A stretch of 30,317 nucleotides of DNA, taken from NCBI GenBank assembly GCA_010015675.1, contig ML976989.1:141054-171370 (forward strand). Reading direction: 5' to 3'. The notes below the pieces were generated by a model. The model was not told the DNA's origin. It made no database searches and worked only from the letters and a program-made list of their open reading frames with translations. Source of the DNA: Byssothecium circinans. Its lineage: Eukaryota > Ascomycota > Dothideomycetes > Pleosporales > Massarinaceae. Below are positions 1 through 8,616 of this stretch, piece after piece. The first letter of the stretch is position 1. Each line of letters begins with the position of its first letter. The position numbers and the translations under genes were made by a program.

Positions 1-48
1 TTAAATTGTTATTAAAGGTTGAATCTTTGATTTTCCGCCAAGCAAAAA

Positions 49-81
49 GTGGCCGCTTCGGTGGGGTGGCCGCTTCGGTGG
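49..81. repeat. Two copies of a 16-bp GC-rich repeat
   Basis: The 16-mer gtggccgcttcggtgg occurs at 49-64 and again at 66-81, a period of 17 bp. The flanking 1-48 is AT-rich. The joined string GGTGGGGTG also occurs in the terminal repeats of the intact transposon at 1681-3476, so this may be the inner end of a related element lying mostly outside the window. That link is an inference from a short shared string only. Confidence 0.5.
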
Positions 82-118
82 TGCTTTACGTTATAGCATT
101 TGGATAAGGAAGATATTG

Positions 119-268
119 ATGAACCACCTCGGAAAACAACGGAATGAGCTGTATGAAGCCATCGAAGATGACAAGTGGATTGGACATCTAGAAGAAGCTA
201 CCTATGTTCCACACACTGGCTGTAAAAAACCTGGCGCATTGCCACTGCACAAAATGTACCACAAATAG
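119..268 (+). other. Short eroded ORF at the window edge, possible coding remnant
   Basis: An ATG at 119 opens a 49-codon frame ending at TAG 266-268. Its middle part (RNELYEAIEDDKWIGHLEE) has the charged, amphipathic look of real coding sequence. A second frame just upstream (reading DEPPRKTTE before a stop near 151) could be the same protein broken by a frameshift. I do not recognise the family. It may be a decayed host gene or transposon fragment, or chance. Confidence 0.25.
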
Positions 269-432
269 TACGCTTACAGTGTAACTGAATCCCAGCAAAG
301 TGCCTACGCTCCATCCAATCAATCAAAGTACAAAAGCTGCACAGAATTGTACCCTCAATACTACCACCACAAACCCCGCTTCTCTGAATCTTAAACCGCC
401 ATCCTACCACCGACATCTCACGCCTACCCGCT

Positions 433-1509
433 TCATCCCAACTTCACCTTCAGCCTGAATTCCCTGGCAAACTCCTTATCGTCCCTCTTCTGCTTCTCGC
501 GCCTCTGTGCTTCCTTGGCATCCTCATCCGCTTTCATCCATGCCTTCCGATGCTCTTCCTCATTCCGGGCCATATATTCCGCCTCCCACACCCGAGCCCT
601 TCGCGTAATGAACGCTTCGATGAGCTCCTCGAACCCTTTAGCCTGGCAACCTTTCAGTGAGTTCAATGCTTCCCAGATCATTTGGCGATACGTCGCAAGC
701 AGCTGCCCGGCGTCTGTGCCGTGAGGGACTTGAGACGTGGGGCGAGTTGCGAAGGTTGCGGTTTCCCTCTCATGGTCGAGGATGAAACTAATCAGCATCT
801 TAATTGAGTACCCGGCTTTATGATATACTTTCTGTAATGTGAGATTCCAGAAGCGCGCCACAGCGTACATGTGCTGAATCGCTTCGACGCGTATCGGTCT
901 TGGAAGACTGCACATATCATGGCTGTCACCTGGAGCTTGTGGGAAGTTGACCTGAATACCTTTCAAATCACTCAATACCTGCGGCGTCAGCGCGAAAGGA
1001 TTTCCGCCGTTCGCTGCTGGGTGGGGGGCACCTGCATTCACATCAGGCAGCGCACGTTGGAGCGAGCTTAGATCAGCGAGAGGCTTCCTCCGCCGCGCCT
1101 CTTCCATGACAGGCTTGATGATATCAAAATACTCCTGCGGCGCGACCGCGAGATCTGCCCACTGATTTACAATACGGAGCCCTTCAGGCGTATCCTTGTA
1201 CAGAGAGAGCTTTATTTGACCGCCACCAAAGTGGGCGAACATATGCTGTCCAACAGCGCGCAAGGTCTCATGATCTTCAATGATGAACGCAGGATCGATA
1301 GGAAAGGTACGGGTCATGCGTGCGCGTTCGATTTTGTTGTTGATGATGCTGACAATCCGACAGAAGCGCCCAACGATTTCGTCGGACGTGACTTGCGTGG
1401 TGGACGCGAATTCGTGGATGCCTAGCATGGGCGGGGGGGTAGTGGGGTAAACAGATGCTGCATGGGGCTGGTCAGTCATCTGCATGCCGTCCATGTCGTG
1501 ATGGTTCAT
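433..1509 (-). CDS. Hypothetical protein, 358 aa, no recognised domain
   Basis: A single uninterrupted minus-strand frame runs from ATG at 1509 to TAA at 433 and encodes 358 residues. The first ~40 residues are Met/His/Pro-rich and look disordered (MNHHDMDGMQMTDQP, then a PTTPPP stretch). The middle (about 40-280) has mixed hydrophobic and charged helices. The last ~60 residues are strongly charged, rich in Glu, Lys and Arg (EEEHRKAW, EAQRREKQKRDDKEF), and probably form a coiled-coil or basic helix. No signal peptide or membrane segment is visible. I do not recognise the family; codon use and length support a genuine gene, perhaps lineage-restricted. A second Met at residue 6 is an alternative start. 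A complete DNA transposon sits 171 bp upstream of the start codon, within the probable promoter. Confidence 0.7.
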   Translation of the reverse strand: MNHHDMDGMQMTDQPHAASVYPTTPPPMLGIHEFASTTQVTSDEIVGRFCRIVSIINNKIERARMTRTFPIDPAFIIEDHETLRAVGQHMFAHFGGGQIKLSLYKDTPEGLRIVNQWADLAVAPQEYFDIIKPVMEEARRRKPLADLSSLQRALPDVNAGAPHPAANGGNPFALTPQVLSDLKGIQVNFPQAPGDSHDMCSLPRPIRVEAIQHMYAVARFWNLTLQKVYHKAGYSIKMLISFILDHERETATFATRPTSQVPHGTDAGQLLATYRQMIWEALNSLKGCQAKGFEELIEAFITRRARVWEAEYMARNEEEHRKAWMKADEDAKEAQRREKQKRDDKEFAREFRLKVKLG

Positions 1510-1680
1510 GGTGTGTTCGTTCTGACTCGTGGAGGAGATGATAGCTATATTCAGATCGACTAGTGGGGCTATGGATCCGGCTGGTTCAAACAGCCGCAGT
1601 GTCGTGATTGCGGGGTTGACTGTGCGATATGGTAGTGAGTTAGGGTGCGGGAGTGTTTGGGCAGTTTGAGTGTTTGGTGA

Positions 1681-1736
1681 TAAGCTCGCTTATATAGAAG
1701 CTGCGCATATAGGGAAGCTGCGCACCCCACCAAAAC
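1681..1736 (+). repeat. Left terminal inverted repeat of the Fot1/pogo-like element
   Basis: 56 bp including the TA target site; its reverse complement matches 3421-3476 at every position. Internally it contains two GAAGCTGCGCA-like units (around 1698 and 1715), which could serve as repeated transposase-binding sites; that role is inferred. Confidence 0.95.
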
Positions 1737-1786
1737 GCGCCCCATCCACCAAAAACGCGTTATCATCCAACCCCACACATTTTACT

Positions 1787-3382
1787 ATGGCGACGCGTGA
1801 GCTGATGATCCAGCGCGCTGCTGGCTCTTATATCGATCATACTTTTTCTAGTATACGAGCTGCTGCTAAGGCGTACAACATCCCTGAGTCGACGCTACGT
1901 AACCGCCTCAAAGGGGCAACAAATCGCGCTACAGCTCATCAACAACAGCAGCGACTAGCTCCAGAACAAGAAGAATTCCTCGTTGAATGGATCCTCGAAG
2001 AAGCTGCCCGCGGCTTCCCTCCCTCCCACGCTCGAGCCCGCGATATGGCGAATCGAATCCTACGAATGAACGGCGATCAGAATCCTATTGGCAAGCTCTG
2101 GATCTCCCACTTTATAAAGCGCAATCCACGCGTCGCCTCTGTTATTGGTAGAAAGCTTGAAGCTCCTAGAGCTGAGGCTACTACTCCTGAACAAGTGCGC
2201 GCGTTCCTCGAGCTCTACGACGCGACTCGGCAGCGGTTTAATATATCAGTCAACAACACGTATAATATGGATGAGGTTAGCGTTGCGCTAGGCGTGTGTA
2301 CGAACACCCAGGTGCTTGCATCTGCAAAGAAGAAAAAGGCTTATACAAAGACTCCAGAGAATCGCGAATGGGTGTCACTTCTAGAGTGTATCTCTGCGTC
2401 AGGGCGGAAATTACGCCCTATAGCCATATTCAAAGGCCAGAGCCTACAAACTACGTGGTTTCCATCTACAACAGTGCCAAATTGGTTCTATATAACCTCA
2501 GAGAACGGCTGGACGTCAAACGCTATTAGGACTGAGTGGTTAAAGCGTATTTTTATCCCAGGAACTGCCACACCCTCAGATAACTGGCGGCTGTTAATCC
2601 TAGACGGTCACGGTAGCCACGCGACTATAGAGTTCTCTCTAGCTGCTAAACTGAGTCGTATACAGCTCCTTTTCCTCCCAGCTCACTCATCGCACGTCCT
2701 ACAACCTCTAGATCTCGCGCCGTTCTCAGTTATCAAGCAAAAGTATCGCAGGCAGATCCAGGAGCTTACCAGTCTCGACGACGCTGCGCCTGTAAAGAAG
2801 GAGCGCTTTATAACCTGCTACAATCAAGCTAGGGAGGAAGGCTTTACAGAGCGCGTGATTCGCGCTGGTTGGAGAGCTGCTGGTATATGCCCATTAAACA
2901 TTAATCAGGTGCTTCAATCATCACAGCTCTGCCAGCAGCCTACTACACCACCACGCGCGAAACACACTCTGTATGAGGTAGACCAGGTCCTCATTACTCT
3001 AAAAGGACCTCGCGATCTCTACCGCGCGCAGCAGCTCCTCTGTCGCTCTGAAAAGCTCTCTCGTACAGCCCGGGCTGTTCTCCAGAAAGCAGGGAAGGCA
3101 CTTTCTAGAGCTAATATACGAGCAGCAGAGCTTGAGGCAGCTAAAACGCGATACCAACTGCAACTACAGACTATCAACTCTACGCGGCCTCAAAGGCGAG
3201 TTCAGGTTGATCCAAATCAGCGATTTGCACAGGCAGATCTGGTGATGGAGGCAATTCACAAATTAGACGCAATTGAGGCTTCAAACGTCGCAGAGAAAGC
3301 TGCAAATGCTGCCAAATTAGCTGCAAACGCTGCTGTAGAGAGGGATTTTAAATCTATGTGTATAGAATGGCAAGCACTCTAA
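1787..3382 (+). CDS. Fot1/pogo-like DDE transposase, 531 aa
   Basis: Catalyses cut-and-paste movement of the surrounding element. The N-terminus (about residues 5-55) is a Psq/CENP-B-like helix-turn-helix (SIRAAAKAYNIPESTLRNR), followed by a second CENP-B/Tc5-type DNA-binding segment (about 60-130, EEFLVEWILEEAARGFPPSH). The DDE_1 catalytic core shows the expected acidic residues: Asp in YNMDEVS, Asp in LLILDGHGSHA, and Asp in LQPLDLAPFSVIK, i.e. the D,D,D arrangement of the Fot1/pogo branch. The C-terminus is helical and Ala/Arg-rich. The frame is also open upstream to 1670 but that stretch runs through the terminal repeat, so ATG 1787 (MATREL) is the better start. The 531-aa length is close to the usual ~540 aa of Fot1-type enzymes and no stop interrupts it, so it appears intact. 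Confidence 0.93.
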   Translation: MATRELMIQRAAGSYIDHTFSSIRAAAKAYNIPESTLRNRLKGATNRATAHQQQQRLAPEQEEFLVEWILEEAARGFPPSHARARDMANRILRMNGDQNPIGKLWISHFIKRNPRVASVIGRKLEAPRAEATTPEQVRAFLELYDATRQRFNISVNNTYNMDEVSVALGVCTNTQVLASAKKKKAYTKTPENREWVSLLECISASGRKLRPIAIFKGQSLQTTWFPSTTVPNWFYITSENGWTSNAIRTEWLKRIFIPGTATPSDNWRLLILDGHGSHATIEFSLAAKLSRIQLLFLPAHSSHVLQPLDLAPFSVIKQKYRRQIQELTSLDDAAPVKKERFITCYNQAREEGFTERVIRAGWRAAGICPLNINQVLQSSQLCQQPTTPPRAKHTLYEVDQVLITLKGPRDLYRAQQLLCRSEKLSRTARAVLQKAGKALSRANIRAAELEAAKTRYQLQLQTINSTRPQRRVQVDPNQRFAQADLVMEAIHKLDAIEASNVAEKAANAAKLAANAAVERDFKSMCIEWQAL

Positions 3383-3420
3383 ATACTGCTGAGAAAATCG
3401 AGCTTTTGCAGCCTCTACTG

Positions 3421-3476
3421 GTTTTGGTGGGGTGCGCAGCTTCCCTATATGCGCAGCTTCTATATAAGCGAGCTTA
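3421..3476 (-). repeat. Right terminal inverted repeat of the Fot1/pogo-like element
   Basis: Exact reverse complement of 1681-1736, beginning 38 bp after the transposase stop codon and ending with the TA target duplication. Confidence 0.95.
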
Positions 3477-3858
3477 AGTGCTGGTGGAACCTTGGAAGTA
3501 GCCGACGCACGTGCCTTCACTGGGCCTATGCACGTGATGTCGAGATGAGAGTGAAAATGGCCCCCCTTCATAACAGGTCAGTGCCGAGAAACTGAACGCG
3601 AGGCTAGATAGAAGGATAGGACTGGATCTTTTCCTGCTAAATTGAACATTGTGCCAATAGAGAGATGAAACGGAGAGCGTGGAGACACGAATGAAGTACC
3701 TAGGTAATAACACATTGTCAAATGCTCGCTATATGCTCACCGTCAAAGCCATTCGCGCAACCTCCTAAAGAGTGCGCCATTATAATGCGAAGAAATCGCG
3801 GTGCCTACTCGTTCTCCGCAGCATGTCCAGTCGGCCCTTGAGAAGTGTCTGTAAATCA
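3477..3858. other. Intergenic, no gene seen
   Basis: This stretch lies between the transposon end and the stop codon of the cation transporter gene, so it should include that gene's 3' untranslated region. The open frames in it are short, with no recognisable protein. Confidence 0.6.
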
Positions 3859-5324
3859 TTAGCCCACCACATCCTCAGCTGCGGGAAGAAACTCACAGTC
3901 CATGGTTACAAAGGCCCGATCCACCTCTTTCAAACCCTCTGTACAATACTGCAGTGTCTCCGCTACATCATGACACCTGCTCAAGGGCGTCTTTCCGTCC
4001 TTCAACACGTCCATCTCGACCCAAACACCGTCACCTGCATGGTAGCTCTTGATCGTCTTGTAACCCTGCACAAGCGGCGAAAAGCGCCATGCCATGTACA
4101 TCATCTTTCTGGCTGTACGATCATCTGCCGCTTGGCCTGATAACCTGGTGACGTTCTCGAGGCACGTGCCTGCCCAGTCGTAGATGATGAAGAGGGAGAG
4201 CAGTGCGGCGCCGACAGGATCCAGCCACCAAACATCGAGTTGATGCCCGATGAGTGGGAAGGCAAGACTTAGCGTGTTGAAATACACGTCTGTCTTGCAA
4301 TCCTGAGCCAAAGCTTGCACTTGTGTTGTCTTGACCCTCGCGCATCCAAACCAGATGGTCCCCTTGACTACAATCGTCGCCACCATAGAGAAGATAGCCG
4401 CAGGAGGCAATTCGGCCGTCTCGTGATCACCGCTCGGAAGCAGCTTTTGTACCGACTCTTGTAGAATTTGTAGGAAGGAAATAACCATGATGATAGAGAA
4501 GACGAGGATGCCAATTGGTTCAAGACGACGGCGGCCGACGGGGAAACGCTTCTTGAGGCGCTTGAGCTTCCAGCCCACGAGCTTGTTCGTGCTCCAGATG
4601 ATGAGCGTGCAGAGGAGGTCGAGGGCGGAATCAACGAGGGAAGCGATGAGGGAAAGGGAATTCGACCAGATGGCTGCTACACCTTTGGCGGCCAGGAGGA
4701 GGATGTTCACTATGACGTTAATCTGCTCCATTAGCCGATTCCTTAAATGCATGGAAAATTAGCACATACGTTGATGGCCCATTTCACATTCCGTGCAGCC
4801 TTTCGGCGTCTTGCCCGCTCTTTATCCGGCAGAAAGCACTCCACGCTCTCCTCACTTATTCCGAGAGGTCCACGATCTTCCGCCACCCCATCACGGTCCA
4901 TATCCCGCGGATCCATGCTATCCAGCACATCGTCCGCGAGCGTAGAAACAACCGAATCGACTTCAAGCCAGTCGTCTATCCTCCTGTTCTGCTCTTCGTA
5001 AAAACCACGGACCTTTTTGTTATGTATCGCTTTGAGCTAGAGCAGAAGTTAGCTCAAGCTTCATGGGCAGGAGTGTAAGCGACTCACCTCCTCATCGTTC
5101 TTCCTGAACTTTTCCAGCGCCTTGTGGTCCACGTTGTCGAGCAGCTTCTTCTTCAGCTCGGTAGCGCGCGATTTGCTGATGCTGGCATCGATAGCATCTT
5201 TGAATCGCTGGCGCGGATGCAGGGAGCTGCCGAAGCCGTTTCCGTTCTCGAGATCTGCGCGGCAACACGTCCCATTCGCGCCCGACGAGATCCGGGAGAG
5301 CTCACGACGACGACCAGAAACCAT
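3859..5324 (-). CDS. Cation diffusion facilitator, Mn-type CDF/ZnT family, 455 aa
   Basis: Probable proton-coupled Mn2+ (or other divalent cation) efflux or organelle-loading transporter. Three exons: 5324-5088, 5036-4770 and 4722-3859, joined by 51- and 47-bp GT-AG introns that keep phase. The first ~165 residues are cytosolic and hydrophilic and contain the FYEEQN motif followed by DDWLEVDSVV, typical of fungal Mn-CDF proteins. The membrane domain starts at the exon 2-3 junction (KWAININVIVNILLLA) and has about six hydrophobic segments. Metal-site motifs are DSALD in TM2 and DCKTD in TM5, the Asp-Asp DxxxD pattern associated with Mn-type rather than Zn-type CDFs. The C-terminal cytosolic domain (about 370-455) carries the usual HDVAETLQY region. 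ATG 5324 is the first plausible start and gives a normal family length. The substrate is inferred from motifs only. Confidence 0.9.
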
Positions 5325-6257
5325 ACTTATTATCCTAACGGTCGTCCGGCGGCAGGCCAGAGAATGCGAGACACTAACTACGGTTGTTGAAGCGTTGAAG
5401 GAGGAGTTAAAAGAAAAACCTGGACAAGGATGCTGGAGAGGGAAGGAAGGGAAGGGAATGGAATGGGAAGGAAGAACGCGCAGATGGGCGAAAAGAAGTC
5501 AAACAGCAATTGGAAAGCTTCATATTCACGTCCTCATCATCTCAATGACAGGCTTAACTCCTTACAGTCCGTCTAAAAGAAGATCAGTCGGCCGACATCC
5601 GCGCACCAGAACGAAACTTGGCAGGGCGATGACGACACCATAAAATAGCGCGATTCTGTCGGTGCGCGAGATCATGTGACCTGTAAAAGGTTTACATTCT
5701 ATACCTGAATGGCCCTCCACTGAAATGCGAGAGGGAAAACTTCAAATGCTTAAGAAAAGAACGAGTTCCTTCTGGTGGTAACCGTGACGTCATGAATAGA
5801 CGCGCGACAGTGCAGTGAACATGGTGAAGCCAAATCCAATACCCTATCATAGCTCAAATAACGCCTTTATTTCTACCACTATGTAATTTGTTGCCCCCAA
5901 ATACGAATTTCGGCCTCACACAATAATCATCCCGTTTCGAAATGCTATCCCGAGCAACTCGGCTGCGATTACCGATTTCCAAAACCACGCTACTCCGCAT
6001 CCAGCTAGCACCGCCCCACCAATGCAATTCACCTTTGCACGCCTTGGCAAATGACTCATTCCGAGCAATTGTTAGATACGCAGCCTCCTTCCTAAGGCTT
6101 ATTTTCGCATTGGAGTATGAAGGCTTGCGGCGGCCTGTACGTGCCGCAACTGAAAGTATATATAAAGACCGGACCTCATTCCAATCCATCAATATATATA
6201 TGTAGGAAACCCTCAAACCTTTTGAATTACATCAATATCGATACGTCACCCAAAGCG
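5325..6257. other. Divergent intergenic region between transporter and kinase-like gene
   Basis: About 930 bp separates two divergently transcribed genes. The overlapping short frames inside it have no family resemblance. It probably holds both promoters; the one clear element is a TATA motif near 6157. Confidence 0.6.
6157..6167 (+). promoter_or_regulatory. TATA box of the APH-family gene
   Basis: TATATATAAAG lies 91 bp upstream of ATG 6258, a sensible distance for a fungal core promoter with a leader of about 60 nt. It also argues against the in-frame ATG at 6117, which lies upstream of this box. Confidence 0.5.
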
Positions 6258-7361
6258 ATGAGCACATCACAAGATCTCACTACCGAGAATGGATTCAAAG
6301 CCTATCTAGATGCTCATTCGATCCCTCGCTCCAGCGTCGCCCTTCTGACCGGCGGTACGGCGAACTATGTCTACCGTGTCACCTCATCCTCCGGCCAGAA
6401 TTTCATCTACAAACATGCGGCGCCCTACCTCCACTCCAATCATGCCTTTGTTTTCGATCCCGTTCGTATGGATTACGAGAATCATGTTCTCACTGTCGTT
6501 CCGCCACTGCTCCAACAACAGCTTTCGAATTCTAGTGTGCATGCTGTAGGTCGGTTCAGCTATGACGAAGAGCGACGGCTACTCTGCTTGGAAGATGGAG
6601 GCGAGCGGGAACTAAAGAAGGCGTATACGGATGCGCGATTGCAGATCCCACGAATTGGTGAAGAGATAGGGAAATGGATCGCAGCGTTACACATAAGCAC
6701 AACAAACGCCCCACTCTCTCTTACGGACACGCAAGACCTCAAAGCCAACAACCCAGTCGGCGTCGCCATCTACCGCCACGCATACAGTAACCTCGCCACT
6801 GCGCTCGAAAACTACAGCCACGACGTCGAGTTTGGGAAACACATCAACGCAGAGTACGGCAGCAGGCTTGCGACGGAAAATGAGTGCATCTGTCACGGAG
6901 ACTTCTGGCCAGGAAATGTACTCGTCAAGTTCCGCGATGATGAGAAGAAGGGAGTTGATCTCACGGTAGTTGATTGGGAGATGAGTCGACGCGGGACAAG
7001 TGCAACGGATGTCGGCCAATTTGCTGCTGAAGCTTTCCTTCTTGATCGATTCCGTGGAGGAAGAGGGTTGCTCCCTGCATTTTTGAATGCCTATGTAAAG
7101 GCTAGACGAGAAGGGTCGTCAAAGGATAATATAGTCATTGGGAGGGAGTGGGCGAAGAGAATGGCAGTTCATTGGGGCGTACATGTTGCGTTCTGGCCTA
7201 CTCGAGTGGAGTGGGCCGATCGTGAAGGAACGCAGAAGCTGGTCGATGTGAGTGTTTGCATCCTCAGAGCGGCTGTCGATGAAGACTGGGAAAGTCTACG
7301 TGAGTCGGACTTGTTTCGGGGTGTTGGGGAAAGCTGGGCGGCGATCTGGGAAAGGCCATGA
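6258..7361 (+). CDS. Aminoglycoside phosphotransferase (APH)/choline-kinase-like enzyme, 367 aa
   Basis: A kinase-fold enzyme of the APH family (PF01636 type), probably ATP-dependent phosphorylation of a small hydroxylated molecule; fungal members are distantly related to methylthioribose and choline kinases and the substrate here is unknown. Visible features are the N-lobe glycine-rich turn (LTGGTANYVYRV, about residues 35-46), the catalytic loop HGDFWPGNVLV (about 216-226, HxDxxxxN with catalytic Asp and metal-binding Asn) and the metal-binding VVDWEM (about 239-244). All key residues are present. It is intronless, cytosolic, with no signal peptide. ATG 6258 follows a TATA box; the longer frame from 6117 would start upstream of that box. 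Length fits single-domain APH proteins. Confidence 0.85.
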   Translation: MSTSQDLTTENGFKAYLDAHSIPRSSVALLTGGTANYVYRVTSSSGQNFIYKHAAPYLHSNHAFVFDPVRMDYENHVLTVVPPLLQQQLSNSSVHAVGRFSYDEERRLLCLEDGGERELKKAYTDARLQIPRIGEEIGKWIAALHISTTNAPLSLTDTQDLKANNPVGVAIYRHAYSNLATALENYSHDVEFGKHINAEYGSRLATENECICHGDFWPGNVLVKFRDDEKKGVDLTVVDWEMSRRGTSATDVGQFAAEAFLLDRFRGGRGLLPAFLNAYVKARREGSSKDNIVIGREWAKRMAVHWGVHVAFWPTRVEWADREGTQKLVDVSVCILRAAVDEDWESLRESDLFRGVGESWAAIWERP

Positions 7362-7406
7362 TGCCGGAAAAGGTTTGTCCTGGGTTTGGAACAGGGAGTT
7401 TGCGCT

Positions 7407-8515
7407 TTACTCTGGATGCACCGATGTAGAATCGTGACCAAGTTGATCTTCAGATTCGGACGGCGGGGTTTCGCATAGTGCTGAACCATGCTGGTAAATG
7501 TTTGGCGTTTCCTGAGCCGCCTGCACCATCATGTCGACGATGGGGGAATTTTTGGCCTTCTGAATAGTGAGCTTACCATTCACATCTTTTATATCCAGCC
7601 TGATCCTAGGATATGTAAGCGAAGGTTTCGACAATGCCTTTGCCGTCAGCTTTTGCCGCGATCAATGCCGTCTCTCCACCGCTACCTCGAACATTTCGAT
7701 CGATTGCATCGTTCGCAATGAGCACCTGCACCATTTCAAAGCGAAGGGCTTTCTTTGCGTAATGTAATGCTGTACGACCAAGTCAATCTTCTGTGTTTGG
7801 TCGAGGCATGTACCCTAGCAGAAAAGTCACTATGGCTGGCTCACACTTCGCAGCACAAGAGTGATACAAGGGCAGCGTTCCAAACATCGTGGCAGCATAC
7901 GTAGATGCACCCCGTTCCAGTAGCTTGTCAACTACACTCTTCTGGACTTTTTCGCAAGTGATATGGAGTGTTGTGCGACCAAGCATGTCGGGTTGTTCAC
8001 AGAATCGTGCCACTCCTTGACTGTTTTCCGACGCAGCTGGGTATGTCTGAAGTTTCTCGAACGCTTCCAGGATTGCATCTTCATCAAATCCCAATTCCAG
8101 GACTTGGAGGGATATGTTTCGCTTGAAGCTGTCTCTAGTACGCCTTTGTCCTATCGGTAAGCAGGATGAGTTGTCTGATTTGTCCAGTCCACGGCATTTA
8201 CGAAGGGTATCGTTGAGTTTCCAATGGTATGTCGTCCCATGTATTTAGCCGGGTGAAGGCCCTTCTTGCCTTTTCGGATGCCTACTCACTCACACGCCAG
8301 ATTTTCGTAGGTTCAGTATGTTCCCAAGTGTTCTCTCACACATTTTCTTGCGCCATAATGATTTTCTCATCCAGCTGTCGACAATAAGCAAAAGGTCGAG
8401 AGGTGGGATTGCCAATTGTCATGACCATTTCACTGATCCTGGATTCTTCCGACTCGAATAAGTTATTGGGAGCGAGATATTGCCACAACGGGGGTTTCCG
8501 CATGCTGAAGCTCAT
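7407..8515 (-). pseudogene. Degenerate ankyrin-repeat gene, paralogue of the adjacent intact one
   Basis: Reading the minus strand gives pieces homologous, in order, to the ankyrin gene next door. An open stretch from about 8255 down to 7783 matches the region before and including its first ankyrin repeats (LGRTTLHITCEK against LGRSALHIACQK; FGTLPLYHSCAAK against FTGALPLHFAAAK). It is interrupted by an in-frame TGA at 7785-7783, after which the same frame continues as LGRTALHYAKKALRFEMVQV to a TAG near 7611. A one-base frame change around 7610-7620 then restores similarity to the C-terminus (RIRLDIKDVNGK against KVRLDVLDIEGK). Upstream, a 59-codon frame (8515-8336) may be the old 5' part, though its similarity is unclear. 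The identity is modest, so the duplication is not recent. Confidence 0.75.
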
Positions 8516-8616
8516 CCATTAAAGCTAACAGTACTAGCGAAAGAACTGTGAGAATGGATTCTCAGTGAAATTCCCTGTCTCACAATATAAACAAACCAAG
8601 TAATGTCGACCTGAGT

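Larger units (their letters stand above)
1681..3476 (+). mobile_element. Complete Fot1/pogo-like DNA transposon (Tc1/mariner superfamily)
   Basis: The element is bounded by inverted copies of a 56-bp sequence at 1681-1736 and 3421-3476 that I read as identical. The outermost TA on each side (1681-1682 and 3475-3476) fits the TA target duplication of Tc1/mariner-type elements, leaving 54-bp terminal repeats starting AGCTCGCTTATATAG and an element of about 1.79 kb. It carries one long open transposase gene (1787-3382). Length, repeat length and transposase class all agree with fungal Fot1/pogo elements. Identical ends and an open frame with no visible RIP damage suggest a young, possibly still mobile copy. 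It lies between the 358-aa gene (433-1509) and the cation transporter gene. Confidence 0.93.

Noticed and set aside
1670..1786. Upstream extension of the transposase frame to an ATG at 1670
   Set aside because: That start lies outside the element and the extra residues translate the terminal repeat; ATG 1787 is consistent with family N-termini.
5122..5643. 173-codon plus-strand frame opposite the 5' part of the cation transporter gene
   Set aside because: It is antisense to well-supported exons with the conserved FYEEQN region; a shadow frame.
6117..6257. Upstream in-frame ATG for the APH-family gene
   Set aside because: It precedes the TATA box at 6157 and adds residues with no family resemblance.
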